From assembly GCA_028554755.1 (NCBI GenBank), contig JAPTOF010000009.1, positions 538,501 through 602,500 on the forward strand: 64,000 bases of DNA. Direction: 5' to 3'. Every line of letters begins with the position of its first letter. The stretch's first letter is position 1. Positions 36,534-47,894 of the stretch are shown here, piece after piece. The position numbers were made by a program, and so were the translations under genes. The notes under the pieces were generated by a model. That model did not search any database. It saw nothing but the letters and a program-made list of their open reading frames with translations, and was not told the DNA's origin. Origin of the DNA: Cordia subcordata (lineage: Eukaryota; Streptophyta; Magnoliopsida; Boraginales; Cordiaceae).

Positions 36534-38431
36534 TGTTAGGATTAGTATGCCCTAAAGCTCACTTATACATGACATTTTGGATATGAAACAATGTATAATC
36601 ATATTTTTGTTAAATGGCATTATGAGTTTCTTACATATAATCTCTGTTATGTTTTATCTATGCATGTATGAAGGTCCTTTGACTTGTACTAATGACTTGG
36701 GTGCGCAGTGAGGCTGGACGCACAGTAGGTCCAAGTCAAGATTTAGTCACGTCATAAATTGAATCCATAACCAAATAGTAGTGTTGGGCACTCTACTGGG
36801 ATAAGGTTATATTGAGCAAGTCTCCTCTTTGAGGGTGATTTACCTAGGTCATTGGAGGACTTTCTGGATTTGTCTCAATAGTACGTGTGTCACGTATTGG
36901 ATAGGACCATTGTGAGTATGTTTTCTAGAGACGTATTATCAAAGAAAGAAAACAAGACACTCACTGCAACTAAATGATCATTGCTCTTAATCTTGAGTAT
37001 ATGTGGATAAACTAATGAAGTTAGGGTTTAGTATTTTGATTCACTGTGGGTGAGATCTTATTTTATTAGGATCAATAGCCTTGTGCATTGAGTGCTAAGT
37101 TCTAATTAATTAGAACATGCATATGCAAAATGGAATCTATGTGCCCCCTTTGGGATTGTCCAAATTTATCATCCGAATCTAGATCTAGTGATACTACCTT
37201 TATAGGTGTGTCTGTCATATGGCTTGAGGGTCGCTCCTGAGATCAAGAGATTCCATGACCAAGGATGGTTGGCAATTGGACAAGAAACCCAACGGAAAAA
37301 GATACAGCTAAGGAGGTGATAGTACACAGCCAAAGGACCGGTCTTAGCTGTGGGTATACATAGAGGGGCATTATGGTCGGTTATCTAGTAGGTCAAAGAC
37401 AAAGTTCACATTCTTTTGTGATAAGCTTTTGGGTTATGACAATTATTCTTGGAGTGCAACTTTGATCTTATGGTGGAATAGATCGGAGTTAAAAATAATT
37501 ATTATGTCACCTAGATCGGGCAAGGATATTTTTAATTATTTTTGGAAGCCAATGATAATTGTGTCTTCTTGGTCCCTTCCCTAGTTGAAATGACTTTGAG
37601 AGAGTAATCTTGAAAGAGCAAATTCCATATTGTGGTAGTAGCCTTATTGGGCCAAAGCTTGAAATTGGGTTTGGGCTTTCTTTAGAGTCCAAAATAACCT
37701 AATTAGGCTAGGATGGTTTCTTATTGGGCTTGGGCCTCCACATGGATTATGGACTATGTGTTGGACTTGGATAATGGGCTTGGCCTAAGTCTTCCAAGAC
37801 AAGTGGACAACTTGCAAAATACTACAAAAACAAGTGGACAACTTGCACAAGTCTTCCAAGACAAGATTGACAAGTTACATAAAGGAAATATTACATGGAA
37901 ATTTTCTCCCACATTGAAAGTTTAGCAACTTTGGGTGCCAAGGTTCTCTCTATAAATAGACAAGACCCTACACCTTTTATGCATTCCACTTTGTAGTTGA
38001 TTTCTTCCTTTTTGGCAAGAAAATACTACAACACATAGTACACACTTATTGTGTGATTTTTGCTCTAGTTTTTCAAAAGCATATTACTTTGCTTCTTCCC
38101 ACACAAGAGGCTATTCTCTCAAGATAAGTCTCTTTAACCATAGGGAAGAAGACTGGGGAGTTGCTTATTGCGACACCCTTGTAGTAAATTTTTGGTGGCC
38201 TTGTTTGTGAACGGGAACAAAGCTTGTAACCGGTTTTAGCTTTATCAAAGGCCCCACGCTTCAAGAGGTTAGCTTTATATATTTTTTGAAAGCACTAGTT
38301 ATATTCTATATGTTCTTGAGCATGTTCTTGTGTGTGTAATGTGGTTATTTTATTTTCCTAGCATGTTTTCTTAGTTATAATTTAGAAAATATGGACTAGG
38401 ATACCCCACACTTAATAATATCGATCCTACA
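36534..38431 (+). repeat. Copia 5' LTR
   Basis: TGTTAGGATT...GATCCTACA. A TATA-like 'tataaataga' lies near 37953, followed by the presumed transcript start. Confidence 0.9.
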
Positions 38432-38433
38432 AT

Positions 38434-38445
38434 TGGTATCAGAGC
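38434..38445 (+). other. Primer-binding site, tRNA-iMet
   Basis: TGGTATCAGAGC two bases after the 5' LTR, the complement of the initiator tRNA 3' end used by copia elements. Confidence 0.95.
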
Positions 38446-38835
38446 TTAGGTTCACACACAACATGCTTAGACTATGCAATAATATTGTATTTGCATAAGT
38501 ATATTAGTCATCTTGTGAGTGGCAAGATTAGAAAATCTTGTGTTGCATATACTTGTGGTTTTATGCTTGTATGTGCAGGTAATATAAAATCCCGTTGATG
38601 GTTCGTATGTATGCATGATAGATTTTCGTGTACAGTCAACAAAGCTTGGCCATAGGCGATTTCATGTATAAAATATTTCTGGTTATTGCTTTTAGTTTCA
38701 TTTAAAAGAAGCATAGGATTTTTTGATATCCTTGTGAAGCTTGTACTAGCAATAGCAAAGTGTATTATTGTAATCTTTGAAGACCAAGGAGAAAAAACAA
38801 GAACACAGCATAAAGGAATACTCTACCTAGTAAGC

Positions 38836-38940
38836 AAGCTGGACGACCGGCTAGGTCAACCGGCTACTCCAGAGAGCAAAAAATTCCTGAAGCAATTGGA
38901 GCCGGTCGACCGCTTATTGACGGTCGATCGGCTGAGGCAG
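38836..38940 (+). promoter_or_regulatory. LTR-A-like palindrome cluster inside copia leader
   Basis: 38838-38878 aligns with 1274-1316 of the family A LTR ('gctgg', 'gaccg', 'aggtc.accggc', 'tccagagagca' in order), followed by 'gccggtcgaccg' and 'cggtcgatcggc'. Confidence 0.5.
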
Positions 38941-39553
38941 AAAAAGCTACTATGTGTGCTGTTTTTGTTGAAGATTACAGGGAGCCATCAAAGAGGGATT
39001 CTAACATATTTTGGTGGATGTTTATAATGCATTGATATATGTTTTAACATATTTGCATTAGCATGATTGCCACCTAGAAATATGTCCACTCATTAGGGTT
39101 TATAAAAATTAGTCATACCTATGAGTTGATTCTCAAAGATAGTTAAGTATATGAGAATGGCTTAGACAAGAGAATTATAATCGGCTATGTCTAAAGATGC
39201 CATGAGATCTCATGACAACATTAAAAGAACTTAACTTGAGATTTACATGTATATATATCGACCTAAGGGTCTATGCACCCAGATTTAGGTAAGAGATCTA
39301 TTGTGATATTGCAATTTTTTAGTAACACAAAGGGGATTTACATAAATCTAAAATGTGTTTAGATCTAAAACAAAGCAAGAATATCAAAGGAAACCCTTAA
39401 GTTAAAATATTGAGTGGGAGAGGGGACTGGAAATACCCCACAGCTTTCCATATCCGATTCACGTTAATGATAAATGTCATTAACTTTCCCAACGGAAGGT
39501 GACATTTTGTCTAGATTTAACAAGGTGAAACATAAAATGTTTATTCAAAAGGG

Positions 39554-39875
39554 TGTTAGTGAGTTCGGCCGTCCCATCGATGGAGTTCTTAACTAAAGAT
39601 CACCTTACGCAACATTGATTAAAGTCACTACCCTATCGGAGGGCTTAAATCAAGAATGTTTCGGGGAATAAACATTAGGAATGGGTGTACACTCAACTTA
39701 AATGGTAGGTTCGGCTATCCTATCGATAGAGTTCGCTATCGGATTTAAGAAGCCAAACAAAGCGATGATAGAATTATTCAATTGGATCATATCCAGACAA
39801 TTGTTAATTCAAATAAGTGGTGGAACTTAACTTAACATTCATAAGTTCGGCCATCCCATCGGTGGAGTTCTTATG
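39554..39875 (+). repeat. Three spaced leader repeats
   Basis: 'agttcggccgtcccatcgat' (39558), 'ggttcggctatcctatcgat' (39707) and 'agttcggccatcccatcggt' (39844), each followed by '(t/g)gagttc', at about 140-150 bp spacing. Each can fold on the CGAT/ATCG core. Confidence 0.6.
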
Positions 39876-40044
39876 AGGACGTTGAGACACTGTTACATCG
39901 AGTAGTTTAAAGGGTTGATCTACTCAAAGGCAAATGATGTAAAAAGTACTTGTATGTTTTATTTCCAAAGATAACATACATATTATATATGCATCAATTC
40001 TATACTCATAAAATAATTGTGATTATATTGTTGTATTCAGAAAA

Positions 40045-40860
40045 ATGTCTTCGTTCAGTCCACTAGCTACAATTCTCAAAGAGCACAAGCTCACTGGACC
40101 GAATTTTGTGGACTGGGAACGAAACTTGGACATAGTACTTACCGCAGAAGAGTACAAGTATGTCCTAACAACTCCTTGTCCTGTTGTGAGGGCTAACTCT
40201 TCTGAAACCCAAAAAGATGCTGAGGCAAAATGGCAGAAAGCCGATAGTATGGCCAAGTGCTATATGATGGCTTCTATGTTAGATATTTTGCAGAGCAAGC
40301 ATCATCATATGGAAACTGCAAAAGAAATCATGACCTCACTGTCTCGTATGTTTGCTGATAAAAGCAGGCCCGCAAGGCAAGGTGCTCTTAGAGAAATTAT
40401 GAATCAAAGGATGGTAGAAGGAGCATCTGTCAGGGAGCATATGCTCAAAATGATGGATTGCTTCAATACTGCTGAGATCCTAGGAGCAAACATAGATGAA
40501 CAGTCAAAGGTAGACATGATTTTGGAGACTCTACCATCATCCTATACCCAGTTCAAGCTTAATTATAATATGAGCAAGATGAACATGGATATGACAGAAT
40601 TAATGAAAGAGCTCCTAGCTGTAGAAGCCATAATGAAAAATAAAGGTTAAATAAATATGCTTCAAGCATCCACTTCTGGACTTAACCCGAAAGGGAGAAA
40701 GTTCAAAGGAAAGGGGAAGCAAAAACGTGGTCAAGGGAAAAAGAAGAGAAATGGTGAACAGCCCAGGTAGTTAACAGGTGAAAAGCCCAAGGGCAAATGC
40801 TTTAAATGTGGCCTAAAAGGACACTGGAAAAAGGATTGCCTGAAGTACTTGGCTCGAGGC
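40045..40860 (+). pseudogene. Copia gag
   Basis: Capsid-like protein of the UBN2/Retrotran_gag type starting 'MSSFSPLATILKEHKLTGPN', with 'FVDWERNLDIVLTAEEYKYV' and 'PSSYTQFKLNYNMSKM'. A basic linker and a CCHC zinc knuckle 'CFKCGLKGHWKKDC' near 40798 close the domain. TAA at 40648 and TAG at 40768 interrupt the frame before the knuckle. The pol region continues in the same frame. Confidence 0.92.
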
Positions 40861-42400
40861 CAGATAGGTACACCTCTTTTTTTCTACATTGAAACCTGCT
40901 TAGTGGTTGATTCTACTGATTCTTGGATTGTAGACTCTGGAGCCACTAACCATATTTGCAATTCTTTGCATTGGTTTCAGGAAATGAAAGAACTAGCTAA
41001 AGAGGAGTTTGCTCTGAGGTTGGGTAATGGAGCAAAAGTATGGGCTGCTGCAGTGGGAGGAATGTACTTAAATTTTCCATGTAATAGGAAGATATTTTTG
41101 AACAATGTTTATTATGTTTTGGATGTACGTAAAAACCTTATCTCTGTTTCGCAATTAATATTAGATGGTTTTTGCATTAATTTCCATTTTGGTGTTGATA
41201 TTATTTGTTCCGGTAGCATGCATGATAACTTGTTCTATATAAAACCTATTACAAACTCACTGCATAATATAGAACAAACTAATTCCCGGAAAAGGAAGGT
41301 TTCTTCGGCCAATGATACATATCTTTGGCACCTACACTTAGGACATATCAGTCTAAAGCAAATTCGGAGATTAGTCGAGGATGGGCATCTTAGCTCATTA
41401 TATCTCGAAGATCTACCTCCGTGTGAATCTTGTCTCAAAGGGAAGATGACTAAACGGTCATTTTCTTCTAAAGGAGAAAGGGCCAAAGAAGTATTGGAAT
41501 TGGTTCATACTGATGTGTGTGGTCCTATGAGCAAACTAGCACGAGGAGGTTATGAGTATTTCATTACTTTTACTGATGATTACTCTAGGTATGGATATGT
41601 ATATCTAATGCGACGTAAGTCTGAATCCTTTGAGAAATTCAAAGAGTTCAAAGCTGAGGCAGAGCGGAAATTAGATAAACATATCAAAGCCCTTCGGTCT
41701 GATCGAGGTGGCGAATACCTCTCGGGTGAGTTCAGAGACTATCTTACACAAGAAGGGATAGTGTCTCAGTTGACTACACCAGGGACTCCTCAGCAAAATG
41801 GTGTAGCAGAAAGAAGAAATCGTACCCTATTAGATATGGTTAGGTCAATGATGAGTCATGCATCATTACCTTTATCTTTCTGGGGGTATGCCATTGAAAC
41901 AATGCATACATCTTGAACTTGGTACCATCTAAATCAGTACCTAGGACATCTCAAGAAATGTGGACTGGGCGTAAGCCTAGTCTAAATCATCTCCACATTT
42001 GGGGCTGTCCAGTTTATGTACTTAATAGTAATGCTTCAAAATTGGAACCAGGATCTGAGTTATGCTATTTCATTGGATATCCTAAGGGAACCAGAGGTGG
42101 GATCTTTTATAATCCTAAGGAGCAAAAGGTGTTTATAAGTACCCATGCTAGATACTTAGAAAATGATGAAATGGTCCAGAAAACACCAGATTCTGAAATT
42201 GTTCTAGATGAGATTTCACAAGAATCTCCAGTAACACCTGTGGTAACTGTAAATGAAAAAGAACAGCATTTACACCTAATATATTGGAGCATCGTCATAG
42301 TGGGAGGATATCCAAGCCTCCTGATAGATACTATGGAGAGTCCTTTCAGACTTCTTCAGAGAATCAGGCGATGGATCCCGTAAGTTATGATGAAGCAGTT
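40861..42400 (+). pseudogene. Copia protease and integrase
   Basis: Aspartic protease 'SWIVDSGATNHIC' near 40922, a GAG-pre-integrase zinc region 'YLWHLHLGHISLKQIRRL' near 41320 with 'CESCLKGK', and integrase core with Asp in 'ELVHTDVCGP', Asp in 'ALRSDRGGEYLSG' and Glu in 'QQNGVAERRNR'. A frame change near 41900 breaks the line at 'AIETMHTS'; homology resumes with 'ILNLVPSKSVPRT' and the C-terminal 'PSLNHLHIWGCPVYVL'. Inactive as a polyprotein. Confidence 0.92.
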
Positions 42401-43443
42401 TCTGACATAGATGTCGACAAATGGCATAAGGCAATGGATTCAAAGTTAGAATCTATGTATTCTAACAAAGTCTGGGATCTTGTAGTTGCACCTGAAGGGG
42501 TAAAACCTATAGGGTGCAAATGGGTCTACAAGAGAAAAAGAGGAGTTGATGGAAAAGTTGAAACCTTTAAAGCAAGGTTGGTGGCGAAAGGTTATACTCA
42601 GAAAGAAGGGATCGATTATGAGGAAACTTTCTCACCAGTAGCCATGCTTAAATCCATCAGGATACTTCTTGCCATCGCTTGTCATTATGACTACGAGATA
42701 TGGCAAATGGACATCAAGACAGCCTTTCTGAATGGGGAACTTGATGAGACCATTTACATGACACAACCAGATGGATACATTGCTAAAGGCCAGGAACATA
42801 TGGTTTGTAAATTAAAAAAATCCATTTATGGATTAAAATAGGCATCTAGAGCACGGAATATCAAATTTGATCGGGCAATTAAATCTTATGGTTTTGATCA
42901 AAATATTGATGAACCTTGCGTGTATAAAAGGTGTAATGGAAATGCTGTAGCTTTTTGGTTACGTATGTGGATGATATCCTACTAATTGGAAATGATGTGG
43001 GGATGTTATCATCCATCAAGGTTTGGCTTTCTACTCAATTTCAAATGAAGGATTTAGGAGAAGCTGGTTATGTTCTAGGCATCAAGCTTATGCGAGATCG
43101 TAAGAACAGAAGGCTAGCCCTATCTCAAGCTTCATTTATTGAGAATATATTAGTCAGGTTTAACATGAAAAACTCTAAGAAGGCCTTGTTACCTTCTAGA
43201 CATGGAGTTTATCTATCTTGGGATCAATGTCTTAAAACACCTGAGGAGATAGAAAGTATGAAGCGAGTTCCTTATGCTTCAGCAGTTGGAAGTCTCATGT
43301 ATGCCATGTTATGTACTAGACCAGATATCTGCTTTGCTGTTGGCATGGTTAGTAGATATCAGTCAAACCTTGGACCGGCACATTGGGTCGCGGTTAAGCA
43401 TATATTCAAATTCCTGCAAGGAACAAAGGATTATATACTATAA
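42284..43443 (+). pseudogene. Copia reverse transcriptase
   Basis: Starts after a frame change with 'HSGRISKPPDRYYG'. It carries 'CKWVYKRKRGVDGKVETF', 'KARLVAKGYTQKEGIDYEET', 'MDIKTAFLNGELDETIYM', then TAG at 42839 inside 'YGLK-ASR' (CAG expected), then the catalytic 'YVDDILLIGND' near 42958 in another frame, and 'MYAMLCTRPDICFAVGMVSR'. Ends at TAA 43441. Confidence 0.93.
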
Positions 43444-43942
43444 TAACATCCAGATGATATAACACCAAAAGCCTATACAGACTGGATTTCGATCGACAGA
43501 GATTCCAGAAGTCTACTGGATATGTTTTCACTCTGTCTGGAGGAGCTATTTCATGGAGAAGTGTGAAGCAAAATTGTATTGCTGACTCTACCATGGAGGC
43601 CGAGTATGTAGCAGCATCTGAGGCTGCGAAAGAGGCAGTATGGCTAAGAAAGTTCCTGTTAGACCTAGAGGTTGTGCTAGCATCTCACAGACCAATAACA
43701 TTGTATTGCGACAAAAACGGTGCTGTTTCACAGTGCAAAGAGCCCAGGAATCACAAAAGGGTAAACACATTGAACGGAAATATCAGTTGATCCGTGAGTT
43801 TATCCAAAGAGGAGATGTAGTAGTTGACAAGATAGCTTCAGCGGAAAACCTGGCAGACCCATTTACTAAGACTCTTTCAAAGAAAGTGTTTGCCACACAT
43901 TTAGAGTCTTTGGGTATTAGGCTTTGCAGAAGTAATCTTTAG
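43444..43942 (+). pseudogene. Copia RNase H
   Basis: RNase H region with 'DSTMEAEYVAASEAAKEAVW' near 43584 and 'TLYCDKNGAVSQCKEP', then one more frame change to 'RKYQLIREFIQRGDVVVDKI' and 'NLADPFTKTLSKKVF', ending at TAG 43940-43942, just before the polypurine tract. Confidence 0.92.
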
Positions 43943-43945
43943 TGC

Positions 43946-43956
43946 AAGTGGGAGAT
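43946..43956 (+). other. Polypurine tract
   Basis: 'aagtgggagat' immediately upstream of the 3' LTR; primes plus-strand synthesis. Confidence 0.85.
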
Positions 43957-45855
43957 TGTTAGGATTAGTATGCCCTAAAGCTCACTTATACATGACATTT
44001 TGGATATGAAACAATGTATAATCATATTTTTGTTAAATGGCATTATGAGTTTCTTACATATAATCTCTGTTATGTTTTATCGATGCATGTATAAAGGTCC
44101 TTTGACTTGCACTAATGACTTGGGTGCGCAGTGAGCCTGGACGCACAGTAGGTCTAAGTCTAGATTTAGTCACGTCATAAATTGAATCCATAACCAAATA
44201 GTAGTGTTGGGCACTCTACTGGGATAAGGTTATATTAAGCAAATCTCCTCTTTAAGGGTGATCTACCTAGGTCATTGGAGGACTTTCTGGATTTGTCTCA
44301 ATAGTACGTGTGTCACGTATTGGATAGGACCATTGTGAATATGTTTTCTAGAGACATACTATCAAAGAAAAAAAACAAGACACTCACTGCTACTAAATGA
44401 TCATTGCTCTTAATCTTGAGTATATGTGGATGAACTAATGAAGTTAGGGTTTAGTACTATGATTCACTATGGGTGAGATCTTATTTTATTAGGATCAACA
44501 GCCTTGTGCATTGAGTGCTAAGTTCTAATTAATTAGAACATGCATATGCAAAATGGAATCTATGTGCCCCCTTTGGGATTGTCCAAATTTATCATCCGAA
44601 TCGAGATCTAGTAATACTACCTTTATAGGTATGTCTGTCATATGGCTTGAGGGTCGCTCCTGAGATCAAGAGATTCCATGACCAAGGATGGTTGGCAATT
44701 GGACAAGAAACCCAACGGAAAAAGATACAGCTAAAGAGGTGATAGTACACAGGCCAAAGGACTAGTCTTAGCTGTGGGTATACATAGAGGGGCATTATGG
44801 TCGGTTATCTAGTAGGTCAAAGACAAAGTTCACATTCTTTTGTGATAAGCTTTTGGGTAATGACAATTATTCTTGGAGTGCAACTTTGATCTTATGGTGG
44901 AATAGATTGGAGTTAAAAATAATTATTATGTCGTCTAGATCGGGCAAGGATATTTTTAATTATTTTTGGAAGCCAATGATAATTGTGTCTTCTTGGTCCC
45001 TTCCCTAGTTGAAATGACTTTGAGAGAGTAATCTTGAAAGAGCAAATTCCATATTGTGGTAGTAGCCTTATTGGGCCAAAGCTTGAAATTGGGTTTGGGC
45101 TTTCTTTAGAGTCCAAAATAACCTAATTAGGATAGGATGGTTTCTTATTGGGCTTGGGCCTCCACATGGATTATGGACTATGTGTTGGACTTGGATAATG
45201 GGCTTGGCCTAAGTCTTCCAAGACAAGTGGACAACTTGCAAAATACTACAAAAACAAGTGGACAACTTGCACAAGTCTTCCAAGACAAGATTGACAAGTT
45301 ACATAAAGGAAATACTACATGGAAATTTTCTCCCACATTGAAAGTTTAGCAACTTTGGGTGCCAAGGTTCTCTCTATAAATAGACAAGACCCTACACCTT
45401 TTATGCATTCCACTTTGTAGTTGATTTCTTCCTTTTTAGCAAGAAAATACTACAACACATAGTACATACTTATTGTGTAATTTTTGCTCTAGTTTTTCAA
45501 GAGCATATTACTTTGCTTCTTCCCACACAAGAGGCTATTCTCTCAAGATAAGTCTTTTTAACCATGGGGAAGAAGACTGGGGAGTTGCTTATTGCGACAC
45601 CCTTGTAGTAAATTTTTGGTGGCCTTGTTCGTGAACGGGAACAAAGCTTGTAACCAGTTTTAGCTTCATCAAAGGCCCCACGCTTCAAGAGGTTAGCTTT
45701 ATATATTTTTTGCAAGCACTAGTTATATTCTATATGTTCTTGAGCATGTTCTTGTGTGTGTAATGTGGTTATTTTATTTTCCTAGCATGTTTTCTTAGTT
45801 ATAATTTAGAAAATATGGACTAGGATACCCTACACTTAATAATATCGATCCTACA
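43957..45855 (+). repeat. Copia 3' LTR
   Basis: Near-identical to 36534-38431, one base longer. Confidence 0.9.
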
Positions 45856-45860
45856 GTATT
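45856..45860. repeat. Target-site duplication of copia element, right
   Basis: GTATT, identical to 36529-36533. Confidence 0.9.
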
Positions 45861-46436
45861 GACTTCGTAGTGCTTGCCTATACGTAGTAACCTTTCGTCA
45901 TTTGATTAGGAATCCAGATAGTTGAGTACCAAAGTATTGGTAGTAATTTACAAGTCTCTACGGTCGTCTCATTTATGAGGGAATACAACATCCACGTACA
46001 TCGCAAGCTATTCTTTGACAATAAGGCACATACCATAGGACGCTCGTAATAAAGTCATGTTCAGTGAGCATGTCTTTACACCTCACTGCAGGTCACATTG
46101 GTGTCTCCACACCCCTTATTCATGAGGATAGCCAACTCATGTGACCGATAGAACCAATGTCTGAGTATTGATTCCATTATTTGGTTATGAACCAGGTTTA
46201 AGGATGATCGAGTGATCCCTCATTCCCATAGCCCTATTAGGTTATCCTAAAGACTACATCATGATTTAACAATTAGGGACAAGATGTATGTTAAGACGTA
46301 AAGCCGAAAGTAAGACGATTCATTTAAAAATTGGTACGAAATCTACAATAGACGACTGACTTTTGGACACTATTCCTAACAACCTCCCCTAAAGATATTT
46401 GCCCCCAAAATGGTCTTTAGGGCATATAACCTAACA
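45861..46436 (-). mobile_element. Older copia LTR (-), right part of split copy
   Basis: Continues the sequence interrupted at 36533. Ends in CCTAACA at 46436 with a reversed purine tract 'tcctcccct' beyond. A second 'cctaacaacctcccct' lies at 46375-46390, so the LTR-start/purine-tract boundary is duplicated. Confidence 0.7.
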
Positions 46437-46439
46437 ATC

Positions 46440-46864
46440 CTCCCCTATTTTATGAATTTACAAAAGTTTAAGGAGGGGATGCCACATTTGGAAACAATCA
46501 TTAAGGGAAGATTATTGGCAAAGAAAGTGTTGGTAAGAAAAATTCTCTTGTAATAAATAATGTACTACATATGGAAGGACTCAAATTTAACTTACTTAGT
46601 ATTAGCTAACTATGTGATAAAAGTCATAAAATATCTTTTCAATCATCTAGTTGCATTGTTCATGGATGTGCTAGTAACAATGTGCTCTTTGTTGCTTGTG
46701 GAAATGATAATGTGTACACCATAGAAATTGATCAACTTATAAATAAAAATGTTAGTTGCTTTTCTGCTATAAATGAAAACTCTTGGTTATGGCATAGAAG
46801 ACTTGGGCATGCTATCATGAGTTTATTGGATAATTTGTCAAAAAATAAGCCAGTTAGGGATTTG
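46440..46864 (+). pseudogene. Copia protease/GAG-pre-integrase fragment
   Basis: Translates as 'IIKGRIIGKESVGKKNSLV', 'HMEGLKFNLLSIS', 'SFQSSSCIVHG' and 'ENSWLWHRRLGHAIMSLLDN', the segment between protease and integrase of another copia lineage. One TAA at about 46606. Opposite in orientation to the LTR on its left and cut on the right by an LTR. Confidence 0.8.
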
Positions 46865-47894
46865 TGATGTGTAGTTTTGTGTGTATTACATTCTTCTTCT
46901 TGTTTTGAGGTGTATTATGCTTCAATTAGTGTATTATTAGAGCATTTAGGTCATACTTGCGCATACTAGGGTTTGCAAGTTCATGATTGAGCTTATAACA
47001 CAAATGTCACATTAATGCGCACTTATTGCTTGTTTTAGGTAAGTTTGAGGGATGTGTGGAGCTTAATGAAGATGGAGATGGTTTGTTCAAGAATTAAAGA
47101 AGATTTTAGGATGAAAAATGGAAGGAAAACAAGTTGGGAAGCTTTCGAACAAAAGGCAAGGCAGTCAAAAGCAAAATAGAGCAAAAATGAAGTCGAAAGA
47201 GAGCAAACATGGAGTACCAGTTGAATGGCATTAGAGAGGCGGTCGACCTCCTCATTCAGCCACCAAAACTAGAATGTAACTTCCACTAGGCAAATAAGAG
47301 ACCCTTTAGAGGCAGTCAACCAGTTCACTCAATTGATACTGCGCGATTTTTTGCTATATAAGCCCTGCTTTGGCCATTTTATAAACAACAAGTCATTTCA
47401 CACCCATTTCCCAAAACCCTAATTCCTCCCTCATCCACTTCACACATACTCACTCGAGCACAAAAACACTTTGGAATCAAGCCTCTAAGAGGATTAAACA
47501 TAAGGATTGGGCATAGCTCTTGGATTGTAAAGTATGGCTTTGGATAAAAGTGCATCTCTCTTTTATCCTAGGTTCAATTATATATGATTAGAGCTATGGA
47601 AGGTGATTATATATTGTTTTATGGATTGATTACTACTCTTTTGTAATGGTTACTTGATGGATTTATGTATATATGGTTTATGCATAGGGTTTCTATGGCA
47701 AATTTACATTCATGTCTATGTGTTTGTAGTAATGCCTTAATGATGTTGCATATGTATATTAAAGTCTATTTTACTATCAGCCATTTCTAAATCATTGTGC
47801 TAACACGTCTATGTGTTTTTGTGGTGATTACATGAAGTGGATAGGCCTATATACATGTCTATATGTGCGTTTGCATACTTAGTAGCATAAATAG
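46865..47894 (+). mobile_element. Family B LTR, 3'-truncated
   Basis: Starts TGATGTG at 46865. Carries palindrome 'gcggtcgacctcc' (47240), TATA box 'tatataag' at 47355-47362, and the transcribed part up to 'cttagtagcataaatag', equivalent to 61637 of the complete copy, where the minus-strand family A LTR begins. Confidence 0.8.

Larger units (their letters stand above)
38446..40044 (+). other. Long copia leader with two internal repeat sets
   Basis: 1.6 kb without supported coding sequence. 38836-38940 resembles the palindrome cluster of the family A LTR. 39554-39870 holds three copies of a 'gttcggc...cccatcg.tggagttc' motif. Confidence 0.6.
36534..45855 (+). mobile_element. Full-length Ty1/copia retrotransposon
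   Basis: 9322 bp with two LTRs of about 1.9 kb (36534-38431 and 43957-45855), iMet primer site, long leader, one gag-pol region in copia order (gag, protease, integrase, reverse transcriptase, RNase H), polypurine tract and a perfect 5-bp TSD. The LTRs differ at roughly 40-odd positions by eye, mostly transitions, so insertion is not very recent but younger than its surroundings. The gag-pol has in-frame stops and at least four frame changes, so this copy cannot make its proteins. Confidence 0.95.

Noticed and set aside
37507..37925. Frames of 60-70 codons repeated at 44913-45349
   Set aside because: They are the same LTR sequence in both copia LTRs, with no family resemblance; non-coding.
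39554..39875. Spaced short repeats considered as a CRISPR-like array
   Set aside because: Only three imperfect units, spacing of ~145 bp, in a plant retrotransposon leader. No cas genes; eukaryotic context.
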